A stretch of DNA of 64,000 nucleotides, taken from NCBI RefSeq assembly GCF_000328665.1, contig NC_019977.1, positions 2,286,011 through 2,350,010 on the forward strand, written 5' to 3'. Below, piece after piece: positions 8,312 to 16,697 of the stretch (position 1 is its first letter; every line of letters begins with the position of its first letter). The notes beneath the pieces were generated by a model that was given only the letters and a program-made list of their open reading frames with translations, was not told the origin of the DNA and did not search any database. The DNA comes from Methanomethylovorans hollandica DSM 15978. GTDB lineage: Archaea; Halobacteriota; Methanosarcinia; Methanosarcinales; Methanosarcinaceae. A program made the position numbers and the translations under genes.

Positions 8312-10435
8312 TTATTCTACTTCCACTGCTCCTATCTTTTCTGCAAGTTTTGCCAATACCTGGGTACGCATCCCTTCTACGAACTTTATGCTGCCCACCA
8401 CCAGGTGCCCTCCTCCGTTGACACCACCGCCTTCTATCTCGTCATGCAGTTCTCTGACCATTTTTGGTATGTTCATCTTGACATACTTGGATCTGATCAC
8501 AGCAAAGTCAGGACCATATCCCAGAGTGACTACTGGCTGACCTTCGTATTTTTTACAAAGTCTGTCATGCACCTCACCGGATGTTTTTCCGGGTGGCGGG
8601 AATGTGAATTTGTGGGCATGGTTCTCTACATCCAGCACGTTCAGTATGGCACCATTGGGAAGCTTCTGGGCCTTAACATGTGCCATGCATGCTTCAAGCT
8701 GCTCGTTGATCATGCCGTTGGCCTGCTCGCAGAACAGGCTGACAAGTTTCCTATGTGTGTTATGATCTTTCAAATCCAGTATATCGTCAACTATGCCTCT
8801 GCCACTGCTGAATTTGAGCCAGTAGGCTGCATAGTCAAGTGCAAGTGCCATATCCTTCAGGTCCTGCAATGAATACCTGTCGGATACCAGCTTAATATAA
8901 TCTCTTGCCTCCTCTGAATCTGCACGGTCACCCACACCGGCAACAGCAGGCAGGTGCAGTATCTCTTTTTCAATATCCGGATTTATCATACGGGCAACTT
9001 CAGTACAAAGCATGCCTGCAGTTATACTGTAATCTCCCCCCACATGTGCAGGATTGACATGAGCTTTAAGGAACTGATCAACTTCCTTGTCAGGATGGTG
9101 ATGGTCAACGACAACCATCTCAATATCGTATACCTGAGCTATTCTGAAAGAAGGCAGATCTTCAAGGGTAGAACCATTGTCCACACTTACGACCAGGGGC
9201 ATTTTCTGCCCGTGCCTGACGGTATCTTCCAAAGCAAAAGAAACATCACGGGTAACGTCTGTCAGTTCATAGAAAGGAGCCTTTGAGGGAGCTCTTTTGT
9301 AGAAATAATATTCACCATCAGTACCGTTAACTTCTTTTATAAGTGGGAGTATGGCTTTTTCGATGGCAACCGCCGCGGTCATACCGTCGGCATCGGCATG
9401 ATGTCTCAGGAGAATGGGCTTTGACTTGATGACAGCTTTGCGTATTTCTTTTGCTACCTCTTTCATAGCCGGCCTGAGCTTCTCCAGCACATCGCTCTTA
9501 ACCAGGAACTCGATATAATGAGGCTCAGCCCTTCTGTCTATTGCATCTTCTATACGTGTCCTTATTATTTTTTCCTTGTCGCCCGTCAACCTTCTCATGC
9601 TGCGGACCTCAAGCTGGACATTCTCTCCTCTCAGCTGGACTTCTCCTGTAACAGATACTATCATATCAGCATCTATGTGCGGATATGCTCTCTCTCCAGC
9701 ACTTTCAAACGCCGCAGCAGATATTTGACCTGTCTCATCATCGATGGTAAATATGGTCGGGCCCGCCGTTTGCTTTACCTGGATCACCTCTCCATGGACT
9801 CTGACCGTCTTGCCCACGTTTTCGGAGAGCTTGGAGGAGTTAAACTCAGGAAGCTCTTTCTCAAGATCCACTGTCTGGTAGGTGCTGATGTTTCTGGGAA
9901 TGAGGTCCAATTTGTTATTGTTCCTTATCTCCTTCACACTCACCACAAGGCTGTCCCCGATCCGGGGTATTTCTTTAATGTTGCTCGAATGGATAAGCCC
10001 TCTCATTTTTGAGTTGATATCAACGAAGGTCCCAAAGGCAACATTGCTATTCACTACGCAATGGTACAATTTTCCCATCTCTATCTCGTCAATTGTACAG
10101 GAGTCATCGAGGTTGTATACTATCTGCTTCTTACTGCAGCCTTCACATACTTCTTCTCCGTCCACAAGTTTATCTATGGCTGTGCCGCATGTGATACAAG
10201 AGTACATAACGCCTTTTCCTTTGCATTTACTGCAAGCATCTTTTTCTTCTATTTCTCCGGTCCCTCCGCATTTTGGGCATCCTGGACCACTGCTGAGGAA
10301 ATTTGTAACATCTTTCTCGGAGAGTTTCATAAAATCTATTGATTTTGACTTCCCGCTGCCTTTGCACTCCGGGCATTTCTTCGAGGAGGTAACAATGTAT
10401 CCCTTTCCCTCGCACTCTTGACATCTTTCGCTCAT
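8312..10435 (-). CDS. DHH-family phosphoesterase/RecJ-like protein with DnaJ-type zinc fingers, S1 and OB domains
   Basis: A 707-residue multidomain protein. In order it has four CxxCxGxG repeats in residues 4-75 (DnaJ-type zinc fingers); a CxxC...CxxC ribbon near 80-100; an S1 RNA-binding domain near 115-180; an OB fold near 205-290 (VRVHGEVIQV...VTGEVQLRGENVQLEV); a DHH core beginning HHADADGMTAAVAIE near 342 with VDNGST and VDHHHPD; and a C-terminal DHHA1 domain with GGGHLVVGSIKF. The DHH acids are present, so nuclease or phosphodiesterase activity on single-stranded nucleic acid is plausible. It is longer than the replisome nuclease GAN and resembles haloarchaeal RecJ-like proteins. The S1 and zinc fingers suggest RNA as well as DNA contact. 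The substrate is unknown. Confidence 0.85.
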   Translation of the reverse strand: MSERCQECEGKGYIVTSSKKCPECKGSGKSKSIDFMKLSEKDVTNFLSSGPGCPKCGGTGEIEEKDACSKCKGKGVMYSCITCGTAIDKLVDGEEVCEGCSKKQIVYNLDDSCTIDEIEMGKLYHCVVNSNVAFGTFVDINSKMRGLIHSSNIKEIPRIGDSLVVSVKEIRNNNKLDLIPRNISTYQTVDLEKELPEFNSSKLSENVGKTVRVHGEVIQVKQTAGPTIFTIDDETGQISAAAFESAGERAYPHIDADMIVSVTGEVQLRGENVQLEVRSMRRLTGDKEKIIRTRIEDAIDRRAEPHYIEFLVKSDVLEKLRPAMKEVAKEIRKAVIKSKPILLRHHADADGMTAAVAIEKAILPLIKEVNGTDGEYYFYKRAPSKAPFYELTDVTRDVSFALEDTVRHGQKMPLVVSVDNGSTLEDLPSFRIAQVYDIEMVVVDHHHPDKEVDQFLKAHVNPAHVGGDYSITAGMLCTEVARMINPDIEKEILHLPAVAGVGDRADSEEARDYIKLVSDRYSLQDLKDMALALDYAAYWLKFSSGRGIVDDILDLKDHNTHRKLVSLFCEQANGMINEQLEACMAHVKAQKLPNGAILNVLDVENHAHKFTFPPPGKTSGEVHDRLCKKYEGQPVVTLGYGPDFAVIRSKYVKMNIPKMVRELHDEIEGGGVNGGGHLVVGSIKFVEGMRTQVLAKLAEKIGAVEVE

Positions 10436-10604
10436 TTTATCATGCTTTAAATGTAATATGTGGGATTTATTTCTTTGGTCTCCAAGTTGTAAATTATATG
10501 TAAAAATCTATAGCAAGCCATACCTGGCATTATTTGTGCGAGTTTGCAATTTCACACAACAAAATCAATCAGATTAATAAATCATGAAACCATCTTATTA
10601 TTTG

Positions 10605-10691
10605 TTGGGTCTGAAATCCAGAAAAATGTTTGCTTTCATACTTTCGTGTACATCCCCCTCAAACAAGTGCTTCGGACCCAAGCTCCTTTTT
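10605..10691 (+). ncRNA. Candidate structured RNA or terminator: 11-nt arms enclosing 55 nt, then T-run
   Basis: TTGGGTCTGAA at 10605-10615 pairs with TTCGGACCCAA at 10671-10681 (10 Watson-Crick pairs plus one T/G wobble). GCTCCTTTTTG follows directly, like an intrinsic terminator. A TATA-like AAATTATATG near 10489 would put a transcript start near 10520, giving an RNA of about 170 nt. The element lies between divergent genes, so it is not the terminator of either. Expression is not shown by sequence alone. Confidence 0.35.
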
Positions 10692-10769
10692 GTACTATCT
10701 TAATTATTATAATATAATCTTTTTATCATGAGCGATCACCATTAACTTTTTAACATGTACTAACCCTTT

Positions 10770-10779
10770 ACTTATAAAC
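10770..10779 (+). promoter_or_regulatory. TATA box of the SPFH-NfeD operon
   Basis: ACTTATAAAC at 10770-10779 matches the archaeal TATA box. A start site 25 nt downstream gives a leader of about 24 nt containing GGGAGAT just before the ATG at 10828. Confidence 0.55.
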
Positions 10780-10827
10780 GAACATTATCAAGCAAGCAAC
10801 TATTCTAGCGCTTGAATGGGAGATATT

Positions 10828-11598
10828 ATGGTTCTATCTGACATTATTTTACCAATATTGATTCTAGTGATTTTCATCTTGTCAAAAGCTATCAAGATCG
10901 TAAATGAATATGAACGTGTTGTTATCTTTCGTTTAGGGAGGCTGAGCGGGATCAAAGGTCCTGGTCTGTTCCTCATAATACCTATCATAGATACGGTGGT
11001 CAAGATCGACCTGCGTGTGGTCACCATCGATGTGCCCAAGCAGAACGTGATAACCAAGGATAATGTGACAGTGGATGTGGATGCAGTGGTCTATTATAAG
11101 GTCGTGGAACCTTCTTCTGCTGTCAATGAGGTGGAAAATTACAAGTATGCTACTTCCACTTTGTCTCAGACTACATTACGTGATGCTATAGGTCAGATCG
11201 AACTCGATGAACTCCTTTCCAAAAGGGAGGAGATCAATAGAAACATCCAGGAAATGCTCGATGTATCCACCGATCCCTGGGGTATAAAGGTCACAGGCGT
11301 TACTCTAAGGGATGTGAAAATAGATGATACTATGCTGCGTGCTATTGCAAAGCAGGCTGAGGCAGAGCGTGAGAAACGTGCACGTATCATCCTTGCAGAA
11401 GGTGAGTACATAGCTGCTGAGAAGATGCAACAAGCTGCAAAGTTATACCAGGATATGCCCGCTGGACTTAAACTTCGTGAATTGCAAACTATAGCCGAGG
11501 TTGCAAGAGAGAAGAACCTTATTGTGATTTCCAATTCAATGGAAATTGGCGGAATGGCGGCTATGTCGAAAGCATTTAGTGAAAAGAACAAGGGTTAA
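10828..11598 (+). CDS. SPFH-domain (stomatin/prohibitin-like, slipin) membrane protein
   Basis: One N-terminal membrane segment (residues 4-20, LSDIILPILILVIFIL) is followed by an SPFH/band-7 domain (VNEYERVVIFRLGRLSGIKGPGLF and on) and a Glu/Ala/Lys-rich helical C-terminus for oligomerisation. The frame opens at 10816, but GGGAGAT lies 4 nt before the ATG at 10828, so that start is used. Stomatins in archaea pair with NfeD-type serine proteases, and the next gene encodes exactly that, overlapping or abutting this one. The protein probably forms a membrane scaffold whose turnover involves the partner protease. Function beyond membrane organisation is not established. Confidence 0.9.
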   Translation: MVLSDIILPILILVIFILSKAIKIVNEYERVVIFRLGRLSGIKGPGLFLIIPIIDTVVKIDLRVVTIDVPKQNVITKDNVTVDVDAVVYYKVVEPSSAVNEVENYKYATSTLSQTTLRDAIGQIELDELLSKREEINRNIQEMLDVSTDPWGIKVTGVTLRDVKIDDTMLRAIAKQAEAEREKRARIILAEGEYIAAEKMQQAAKLYQDMPAGLKLRELQTIAEVAREKNLIVISNSMEIGGMAAMSKAFSEKNKG

Positions 11599-11611
11599 TG
11601 GAAAGGTAAGG

Positions 11612-12925
11612 ATGAGATCAAGGCTGGGAATCTTTTTTTTACTTTTTTTATTTTTGTTGTGCTCTACATCACAAGCAAGTGCTGCAGAAAAGGTGCTGGT
11701 GATGGATATAGGAGCTACCATAACTCCGTCATCAGATGATATTCTGGCAGATGCCATAGCTTTCGCCGAAGATGGTGATTATCAGGCTCTGGTCATTACA
11801 CTTAACACACCCGGAGGAGTTGTGGATGCAACCCTTAATATGATGGAACAAATATCTGCGACGGATGTGCCTGTGATAGGCTACGTCTATCCGGAAGGTA
11901 CCAAGGCCTGGTCTGCAGGCACTCTTCTGCTTATTAGTATGGATGTAGCGGCTATGTCGCCTTACACTGTTATAGGTTCAGCCCAGCCGGTGACGGTAAC
12001 AGCCTCAGGTTCAGAGCCTGTGAACGACTCCAAGATAGTGAACGCTCTGGTCGCCACTGCACAGGAAAATGCCCGCAAGCACGGGCGCAATGATACTACT
12101 GCAGCCCAATTCATTACTGAGAACCTTAATTTAAACCCTGAGAAGGCCTTAGAATACGGAGTAATAGAATACATAGCTTCAGATCTCAATGACCTGCTGG
12201 AGCAGGTGGACGGACTTGAGGTCAAAGGTCAGGAACTTAAGACCAGCGGGGCAGATCTGGTGTTCTATGAACCACCTCTCAGGCTTTCTTTCCTGAACAT
12301 AATCTCAGATCCTATCATATCCTCCTTATTGTTACTGCTGGGTGTATATGCTATCATATTGGGCTTGTCTAACCCGGGTTTCGGAGCCGAGCTCTTTGGT
12401 ATAGTGGCGATAGCTCTGGGACTTATAGGCACTGGTTTCGATGTGAACATAGCATCTATATTCCTTATACTGGTAGGTGTGGCGTTAGTAATCGTAGAGT
12501 TCCAGTCGCCGGGTTTTGGAGTTTTCGGGATCTCAGGACTTGTATGTATCGTTGCGGGAAGTATATTGCTTGCACCCACGGATTTCCCCCGGAACTACAC
12601 TCCAGCCGAATTCCAGCAGACGATCATACTTTCAGTGGTATCCCCAACTATAGTTATTGGTATCTTCCTGCTCTTTGTCCTTTACAAGATTGCGGTGGTG
12701 CGCCATTCTACACCGAAGTTCGGCGAGCTCGTGGGAGATTTTGCTGTTGCGGATGATCCCTTTGGTCCAGGAGAATTCGGATATGTGAGGCATAAAAGCG
12801 AGATATGGAAGGCACGCTCTGAGGAAACTATCGAAAAAGGGGATAGGGTGGAAATATTGGAAAAGGACGGGATAGTCCTTATTGTAAAGAAGATAGATGC
12901 AAGCTCCAGCCTTTCAGAAAAATGA
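11612..12925 (+). CDS. NfeD-family membrane-bound serine protease (ClpP-class)
   Basis: The open frame begins at 11546 inside the SPFH gene, but the ATG at 11612 follows GGAAAGGTAAGG and opens a clear signal peptide (LGIFFLLFLFLLCSTSQASA), so it is the likely start. A ClpP-like protease domain covers residues 30-210, with the nucleophile candidate in KAWSAGTLLLIS and the lysine partner in the AQENARKHGRN region. Four to five membrane segments follow (residues 225-375). The chain ends in an NfeD OB-fold domain (FGYVRHKSEIWKARS). It forms an operon with the stomatin gene. In Pyrococcus the homologous protease cleaves the stomatin C-terminus; the same role here is inferred. Confidence 0.9.
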   Translation: MRSRLGIFFLLFLFLLCSTSQASAAEKVLVMDIGATITPSSDDILADAIAFAEDGDYQALVITLNTPGGVVDATLNMMEQISATDVPVIGYVYPEGTKAWSAGTLLLISMDVAAMSPYTVIGSAQPVTVTASGSEPVNDSKIVNALVATAQENARKHGRNDTTAAQFITENLNLNPEKALEYGVIEYIASDLNDLLEQVDGLEVKGQELKTSGADLVFYEPPLRLSFLNIISDPIISSLLLLLGVYAIILGLSNPGFGAELFGIVAIALGLIGTGFDVNIASIFLILVGVALVIVEFQSPGFGVFGISGLVCIVAGSILLAPTDFPRNYTPAEFQQTIILSVVSPTIVIGIFLLFVLYKIAVVRHSTPKFGELVGDFAVADDPFGPGEFGYVRHKSEIWKARSEETIEKGDRVEILEKDGIVLIVKKIDASSSLSEK

Positions 12926-12939
12926 TCTGCTGAAATTAT

Positions 12940-14268
12940 TCAAGCAGATCCCTTCTTTATCGTTTCCACTATTCTGCGCTTTTTCTCAATGGCATTCGCT
13001 GCTGCCAGATCGATCGCATGTTTCATTTCAAAGAAATCCCGGGGCTCTTCTTCTCCTATCATTTTCTTGATAGGCGTGTATGCAGATTCCCTGAACCGGG
13101 GTGTGAAGTCCCTTATTTCACCGTTAATTATTACTTCTGCACCGGACCCTTTCTCCACTCGGCCTATGATGTCTATGGCAACACCCGCTTCTTTTATCAC
13201 GCGCATGATCTCTCCGGCATACTCCTGCGGGGCTATGATGAGCAGGGCATCAAGAGATACTCCCAGGTAATCGATCTTGAGAGTTTCGAGCATATCAAGC
13301 ACTACAGGATTGACCAGTGCTCTCATATTCTCTTCCATGAAGACCAATTTCACGCCTGCGGTCTTTGATATTTCTTTCGCATCTCCACGGATGCCGCCGT
13401 TCGTGACATCGGTCATGGCATGGATATATGGCAGCAGGCCGGAAATAATGAGGGCTTCACATGCTTCCAGGAACTTTATGTTCATAGTCTCCTGCACTAC
13501 ATGGTGCATGTTGTAGTACAGGGCTGTAGTGGAAACAGTGCCTCCGCCAGCACCTTCAGTCATGAGGATCACATCCCCTACTCGCGTCTGGTTGCGGGCT
13601 GTCAGGTCGGATGTCGTTCCCACTGCACCCACACCGCCTGTCATGCGTTCTCCGATGACCATATCTCCTCCTATGCGCAGTGTACTGCCTGTGATAAGGG
13701 GGATGCCCGTAAGTTCGGATACTGCGGTGATGCCTGCTATGTGATCGAATATCTTTGCTATATCACCATCATCCGCTACATGGATATCTGAGAGCAGAGC
13801 TATGGGTCTGGCACCCATTACATACACGTCCCTGAGAGAGGCCCTTGCCACATGGAAACCGGCAAGGAAAGGAAAATCACTGAGCCTTGAGTGTATGCCG
13901 TCTATGGTGACTATGATATATTTATCGGTGCCATTACCCAGTACCGCACCAGAATCATCAAGCTGCGCACTATCAACTACGGCATCTGTCTTGCCTATGA
14001 CCTCTGCTATCTTCTCATGTGTATAAAAGTCGCCAGTACCTCTGGAACCTACACCGAACTCACCCATGGTAACTCCAGATATGGTAGGTTCAAGGATATC
14101 ACCTTTCACATTTAATGTATTCCTGGCCTCCACGATGGTTGCCTGGGCAAGCCTGCGGGCGTACTGGGGCGTAGTCTTCTTTATTTCCAGGATCCTGGCT
14201 GTGAGCTTATCCTCAAGTTCAGGGTCATTGGCACGTAGGCCACGTTTTGCATATCCTTCTATATCCAT
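12940..14268 (-). CDS. AIR synthase-related protein (PurM/HypE/SelD superfamily)
   Basis: A 442-residue protein with the ATP-grasping PurM-like fold. VDSAQLDDSGAVLGNGTDKYIIVTIDG and the glycine-rich VMGARPIALLSDIHV region in the N-terminal half match PurM/HypE nucleotide-binding motifs. The second half has the matching C-terminal domain (MTDVTNGGIRGDAKE). An additional N-terminal 60-residue helical part and a 60-residue C-terminal tail are not in PurM. It is a conserved archaeal family of unknown reaction. Superfamily members phosphorylate amides, carbamoyl groups or selenide. It ends 15 bp from the convergent NfeD gene, is 10 bp downstream of hisH on the same strand, and is probably co-transcribed with it. 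Confidence 0.75.
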   Translation of the reverse strand: MDIEGYAKRGLRANDPELEDKLTARILEIKKTTPQYARRLAQATIVEARNTLNVKGDILEPTISGVTMGEFGVGSRGTGDFYTHEKIAEVIGKTDAVVDSAQLDDSGAVLGNGTDKYIIVTIDGIHSRLSDFPFLAGFHVARASLRDVYVMGARPIALLSDIHVADDGDIAKIFDHIAGITAVSELTGIPLITGSTLRIGGDMVIGERMTGGVGAVGTTSDLTARNQTRVGDVILMTEGAGGGTVSTTALYYNMHHVVQETMNIKFLEACEALIISGLLPYIHAMTDVTNGGIRGDAKEISKTAGVKLVFMEENMRALVNPVVLDMLETLKIDYLGVSLDALLIIAPQEYAGEIMRVIKEAGVAIDIIGRVEKGSGAEVIINGEIRDFTPRFRESAYTPIKKMIGEEEPRDFFEMKHAIDLAAANAIEKKRRIVETIKKGSA

Positions 14269-14277
14269 ATTCTTACC

Positions 14278-14886
14278 TCAACACATCCTTACAAAGTTGT
14301 GCAGCATCTTCAGGCCGACATTTCCGCTTTTTTCAGGGTGGAACTGTGTACCTATGACGTTCCCGGTATCATTGATCACTGCGGCTGCAAACGTTCTTCC
14401 GTATCCGCATGCTGCAAGTATGTTCTTCTGTGTGGTATCCACAAAGTAAGAATGTACGAAATAAACGTAGGACCCGTCGGGAATACCTTCGAACAGAGGA
14501 TGTTCCTGTGTGATCTGTATGGAGTTCCATCCCATATGGGGTACCTTGAGCTCGGAGTGAGGGAACCTGACAACATTGCCCTTTATAAGTCCCAGGCCGT
14601 CAGTCAGTTTTCCCTCTTCGGACCGGTCCATAAGTATCTGCTCACCCAGACAAATGCCCAGCATAGGCTTGCCGGAGCCCACATATTCCTTAATGGCTCC
14701 CTTGAGACCTTCGATGTTCTTCATGGCATCCATGAAGGCTCCCACGCCGGGCAGGATGACCCCATCTGCTGCAAGCATTGTTCCAGGGTCACTGGAGATG
14801 GAAACAGAGGCACCTGCGTGTTCAAGTCCTTTGTACACACTGCGCAGGTTACCCAGTCCATAATCTATGATCACTATATTTTTCAT
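14278..14886 (-). CDS. hisH: HisH: imidazole glycerol phosphate synthase glutaminase subunit
   Basis: Class I glutamine amidotransferase that feeds ammonia to HisF in histidine synthesis. The nucleophile Cys lies in LGICLGEQIL near residue 80, and the His/Glu pair is in TQFHPEKSG near residue 183. GVGAFMDAM forms the oxyanion-strand motif. Length 202 is standard. It is isolated from other his genes here, which is common in archaea, and is followed on the same strand by the AIR synthase-like gene. Confidence 0.95.
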   Translation of the reverse strand: MKNIVIIDYGLGNLRSVYKGLEHAGASVSISSDPGTMLAADGVILPGVGAFMDAMKNIEGLKGAIKEYVGSGKPMLGICLGEQILMDRSEEGKLTDGLGLIKGNVVRFPHSELKVPHMGWNSIQITQEHPLFEGIPDGSYVYFVHSYFVDTTQKNILAACGYGRTFAAAVINDTGNVIGTQFHPEKSGNVGLKMLHNFVRMC

Positions 14887-15020
14887 CGGAAATTAGAGCA
14901 TGTTCTTTATACATCAATTTTGCGAATCTATATTGTTTTGGGAATTCAACTTTTTAATAATATAGTATAACTTATATACTTTGTATTCTTTTTTAATGTG
15001 GATGCAGTCCGGTGACAAGT

Positions 15021-15533
15021 ATGAAAAACATAAAGAATAACACAAAGGACACTATAATTTTGTTCCGCAACGATGATGCTATGGAACTGCCTATAAACAT
15101 TGTTGTAATGCTGGTCGTGGGCATGGTGGCACTTGCAGCTCTTGTTGCCATTATTCCCCCACCTACCAAGAATATGTCCGTATATATTGATAGTGCAGGT
15201 GCATCGGCAAATACCGCCATAACCATGACCGATGGCAATGCGGTAATAGTGGATTCAGCTACTGCACAGAACCCTTTCTACGTGAGGGTGACCCTCTCAG
15301 CTACGGACACTGATGGTAATCCTGTAAGAGATGCCAGCGTGGTGCTAAGGGGCTTAGGAGGGGTTGCTACTTCCACCACGGGCAGTGATGGCATGGCTGT
15401 GCTTATCACCGACCCGGCAATGGTAGCAATGGGTCCTAACCAGAACGAAGGCACAATGGATCTTACCATCTCAGCTAACGGGTTCTACGACTATGAGAAG
15501 GAAGATGCAGTGATGATTGTCAGGACTGCCTGA
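15021..15533 (+). CDS. Secreted pilin-like protein A with Ig/carboxypeptidase-regulatory-like domain
   Basis: A short basic/polar head (MKNIKNNTKDTIILFRNDDAM) precedes a conserved ELPINIVVMLVVGMVALAAL hydrophobic helix (residues 23-45). This layout recalls archaeal type IV pilins, where the charged head is cut and the helix anchors the subunit. The mature part (residues 50-170) is Ser/Thr/Ala-rich and contains a beta-sandwich-like stretch (NPVRDASVVLRG...GVATSTTGSDGMAVL), typical of regulatory-like or Ig-like repeats. GGTGA at 15011-15015 selects the ATG at 15021 over the GTG at 15012. A TATA-like ACTTATATAC lies at 14970. The next gene is a paralogue. A pilin or surface-adhesin role is inference. 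Confidence 0.7.
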   Translation: MKNIKNNTKDTIILFRNDDAMELPINIVVMLVVGMVALAALVAIIPPPTKNMSVYIDSAGASANTAITMTDGNAVIVDSATAQNPFYVRVTLSATDTDGNPVRDASVVLRGLGGVATSTTGSDGMAVLITDPAMVAMGPNQNEGTMDLTISANGFYDYEKEDAVMIVRTA

Positions 15534-15565
15534 CCATCACTTTGATCACTTTATTTTGTAATACC

Positions 15566-16012
15566 ATGAAGCACAGATTTTTATTCAGGGACGAGGGGGC
15601 TGCGCTGGGCCTCCCCATCAGAATGGTGGTGTTGACCATCGTGGGTCTGGCAGGCATGACCGTGATGCTGGCTGCCCTCGCAGGCGTACAGACCACACCT
15701 GGTGCGCTGTATGTGATGTCCAACACCACTTCTTTTACCATGAATGACAGTACCGGCGATTCTCCGTACATCCAGTTAACTGTGGTAGATTCAGAGGATG
15801 AAACAGTGCCAGGGGCAAGTGTGGTGGTCTGGGGACCTGATCACAGGACAGCTAAGGCAGGCACCACCGATGTCTTTGGTCAATTTGTTTTCCGGCTGGA
15901 GAATATGTCCCTGCCCACGGGAAAAAGTGAGGGTTATATTGCTGTCAAAGTGATGCAGGAAGGGTATCTGGACCTGGACGAACAGTATCTCATCAAGGTC
16001 AGGTCCATCTGA
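15566..16012 (+). CDS. Secreted pilin-like protein B, paralogue of the preceding gene
   Basis: Same plan as its neighbour: charged head MKHRFLFRDEGAA, then GLPIRMVVLTIVGLAGMTVMLAAL as a hydrophobic helix, then a beta-rich exported domain with VPGASVVVWGPDHRTAKAGT and GTTDVFGQFVFRL. The shared core F-R-(N/D)-(D/E)-x-A..x-LPI directly before the helix marks the pair as duplicates. The frame opens at a TTG at 15542, but the ATG at 15566 gives the matching N-terminus. The gene is 32 bp downstream of its paralogue and surely shares its transcript. Only 148 residues. Partner proteins (pilus ATPase, prepilin peptidase) are not in the window. Confidence 0.68.
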   Translation: MKHRFLFRDEGAALGLPIRMVVLTIVGLAGMTVMLAALAGVQTTPGALYVMSNTTSFTMNDSTGDSPYIQLTVVDSEDETVPGASVVVWGPDHRTAKAGTTDVFGQFVFRLENMSLPTGKSEGYIAVKVMQEGYLDLDEQYLIKVRSI

Positions 16013-16039
16013 TCACTTCATTAGATTCCTTCTTTATTT

Positions 16040-16690
16040 TTATGCTATCTTTGGCTCCTTATTTGCCATGTAGAACCTTATCAGTGCAGCTGCTGCCAGT
16101 ACCAGTGCAATGGAGAATGAGAAATAGGGGGATCTGATTATATCCCACCTGTTCCCCATGATAAGGAGGCCTGTGAAAAAAATGAGGGCCGCCGCCACAA
16201 CTCCTGACAATTCTACAGGCACTTTCACAGAACCGATGGTGATCCTGTTCCGATCTTCTGTTCTTTTAAGCCGCTTTTCCATGTCCTCAAGCTGGTCCTT
16301 CATGGTTTGAGTGAGTGTCAACATATGGTCGTCGGTCTTATTGTTCAGAAGCTCGTGCTTTGTCTGCTTCTGCCCTTCGCTCAGAGTATGGAGTTGCTCT
16401 TGCAGTTCTTCCATCTGCTGCTTCAGAGAGTTGATGTCGGTCTCCCCGGGGTAAGAGGCTTTTCCGTCAAGAAAGCGCATCTTCCCCCGCAATTCTGCGA
16501 ATTCCGTGCGCATTTGATGGAGGAGATCGGCCTGCAGGTGTACAGGATCGTCCATGAGGTCCTGAGGAGGCACTTCCATGGAAAGCCGGCGTTCCACTGC
16601 TCTGAGCCTGCGCTCTAGGCTTCTCAGGTTCTGGTCAAAAGAATTGATCCTGCCATGCAGGTCGTCCCGTGTTTTTTCTTCGCTCATCAT
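16040..16690 (-). CDS. Coiled-coil protein with two C-terminal membrane segments
   Basis: No family recognised. Residues 1-140 are a highly charged heptad-rich coiled coil (many Glu/Gln/Arg/Leu, e.g. LKQQMEELQEQLHTL). Two hydrophobic segments follow near residues 155-175 (VVAAALIFFTGLLIMG) and 185-205 (ISIALVLAAAALIRFYM-like), ending in a short basic tail. The ATG at 16690 follows GGTGA at 16697-16701 that overlaps the ugd stop codon, so it is translationally linked to ugd. The topology suggests a cytoplasmic coiled coil anchored at the membrane. Linkage to ugd and convergence with the pilin-like genes hint at a cell-envelope role, which is only inference. Confidence 0.6.
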   Translation of the reverse strand: MMSEEKTRDDLHGRINSFDQNLRSLERRLRAVERRLSMEVPPQDLMDDPVHLQADLLHQMRTEFAELRGKMRFLDGKASYPGETDINSLKQQMEELQEQLHTLSEGQKQTKHELLNNKTDDHMLTLTQTMKDQLEDMEKRLKRTEDRNRITIGSVKVPVELSGVVAAALIFFTGLLIMGNRWDIIRSPYFSFSIALVLAAAALIRFYMANKEPKIA

Positions 16691-16697
16691 GCTCAAT

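Larger units (their letters stand above)
10436..10815. other. Intergenic region with a possible structured RNA
   Basis: No convincing ORF. It contains the divergent promoters of the DHH gene and the SPFH gene, and between them a long-range inverted repeat followed by a T-run (separate entry). AT content is high. Confidence 0.5.
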
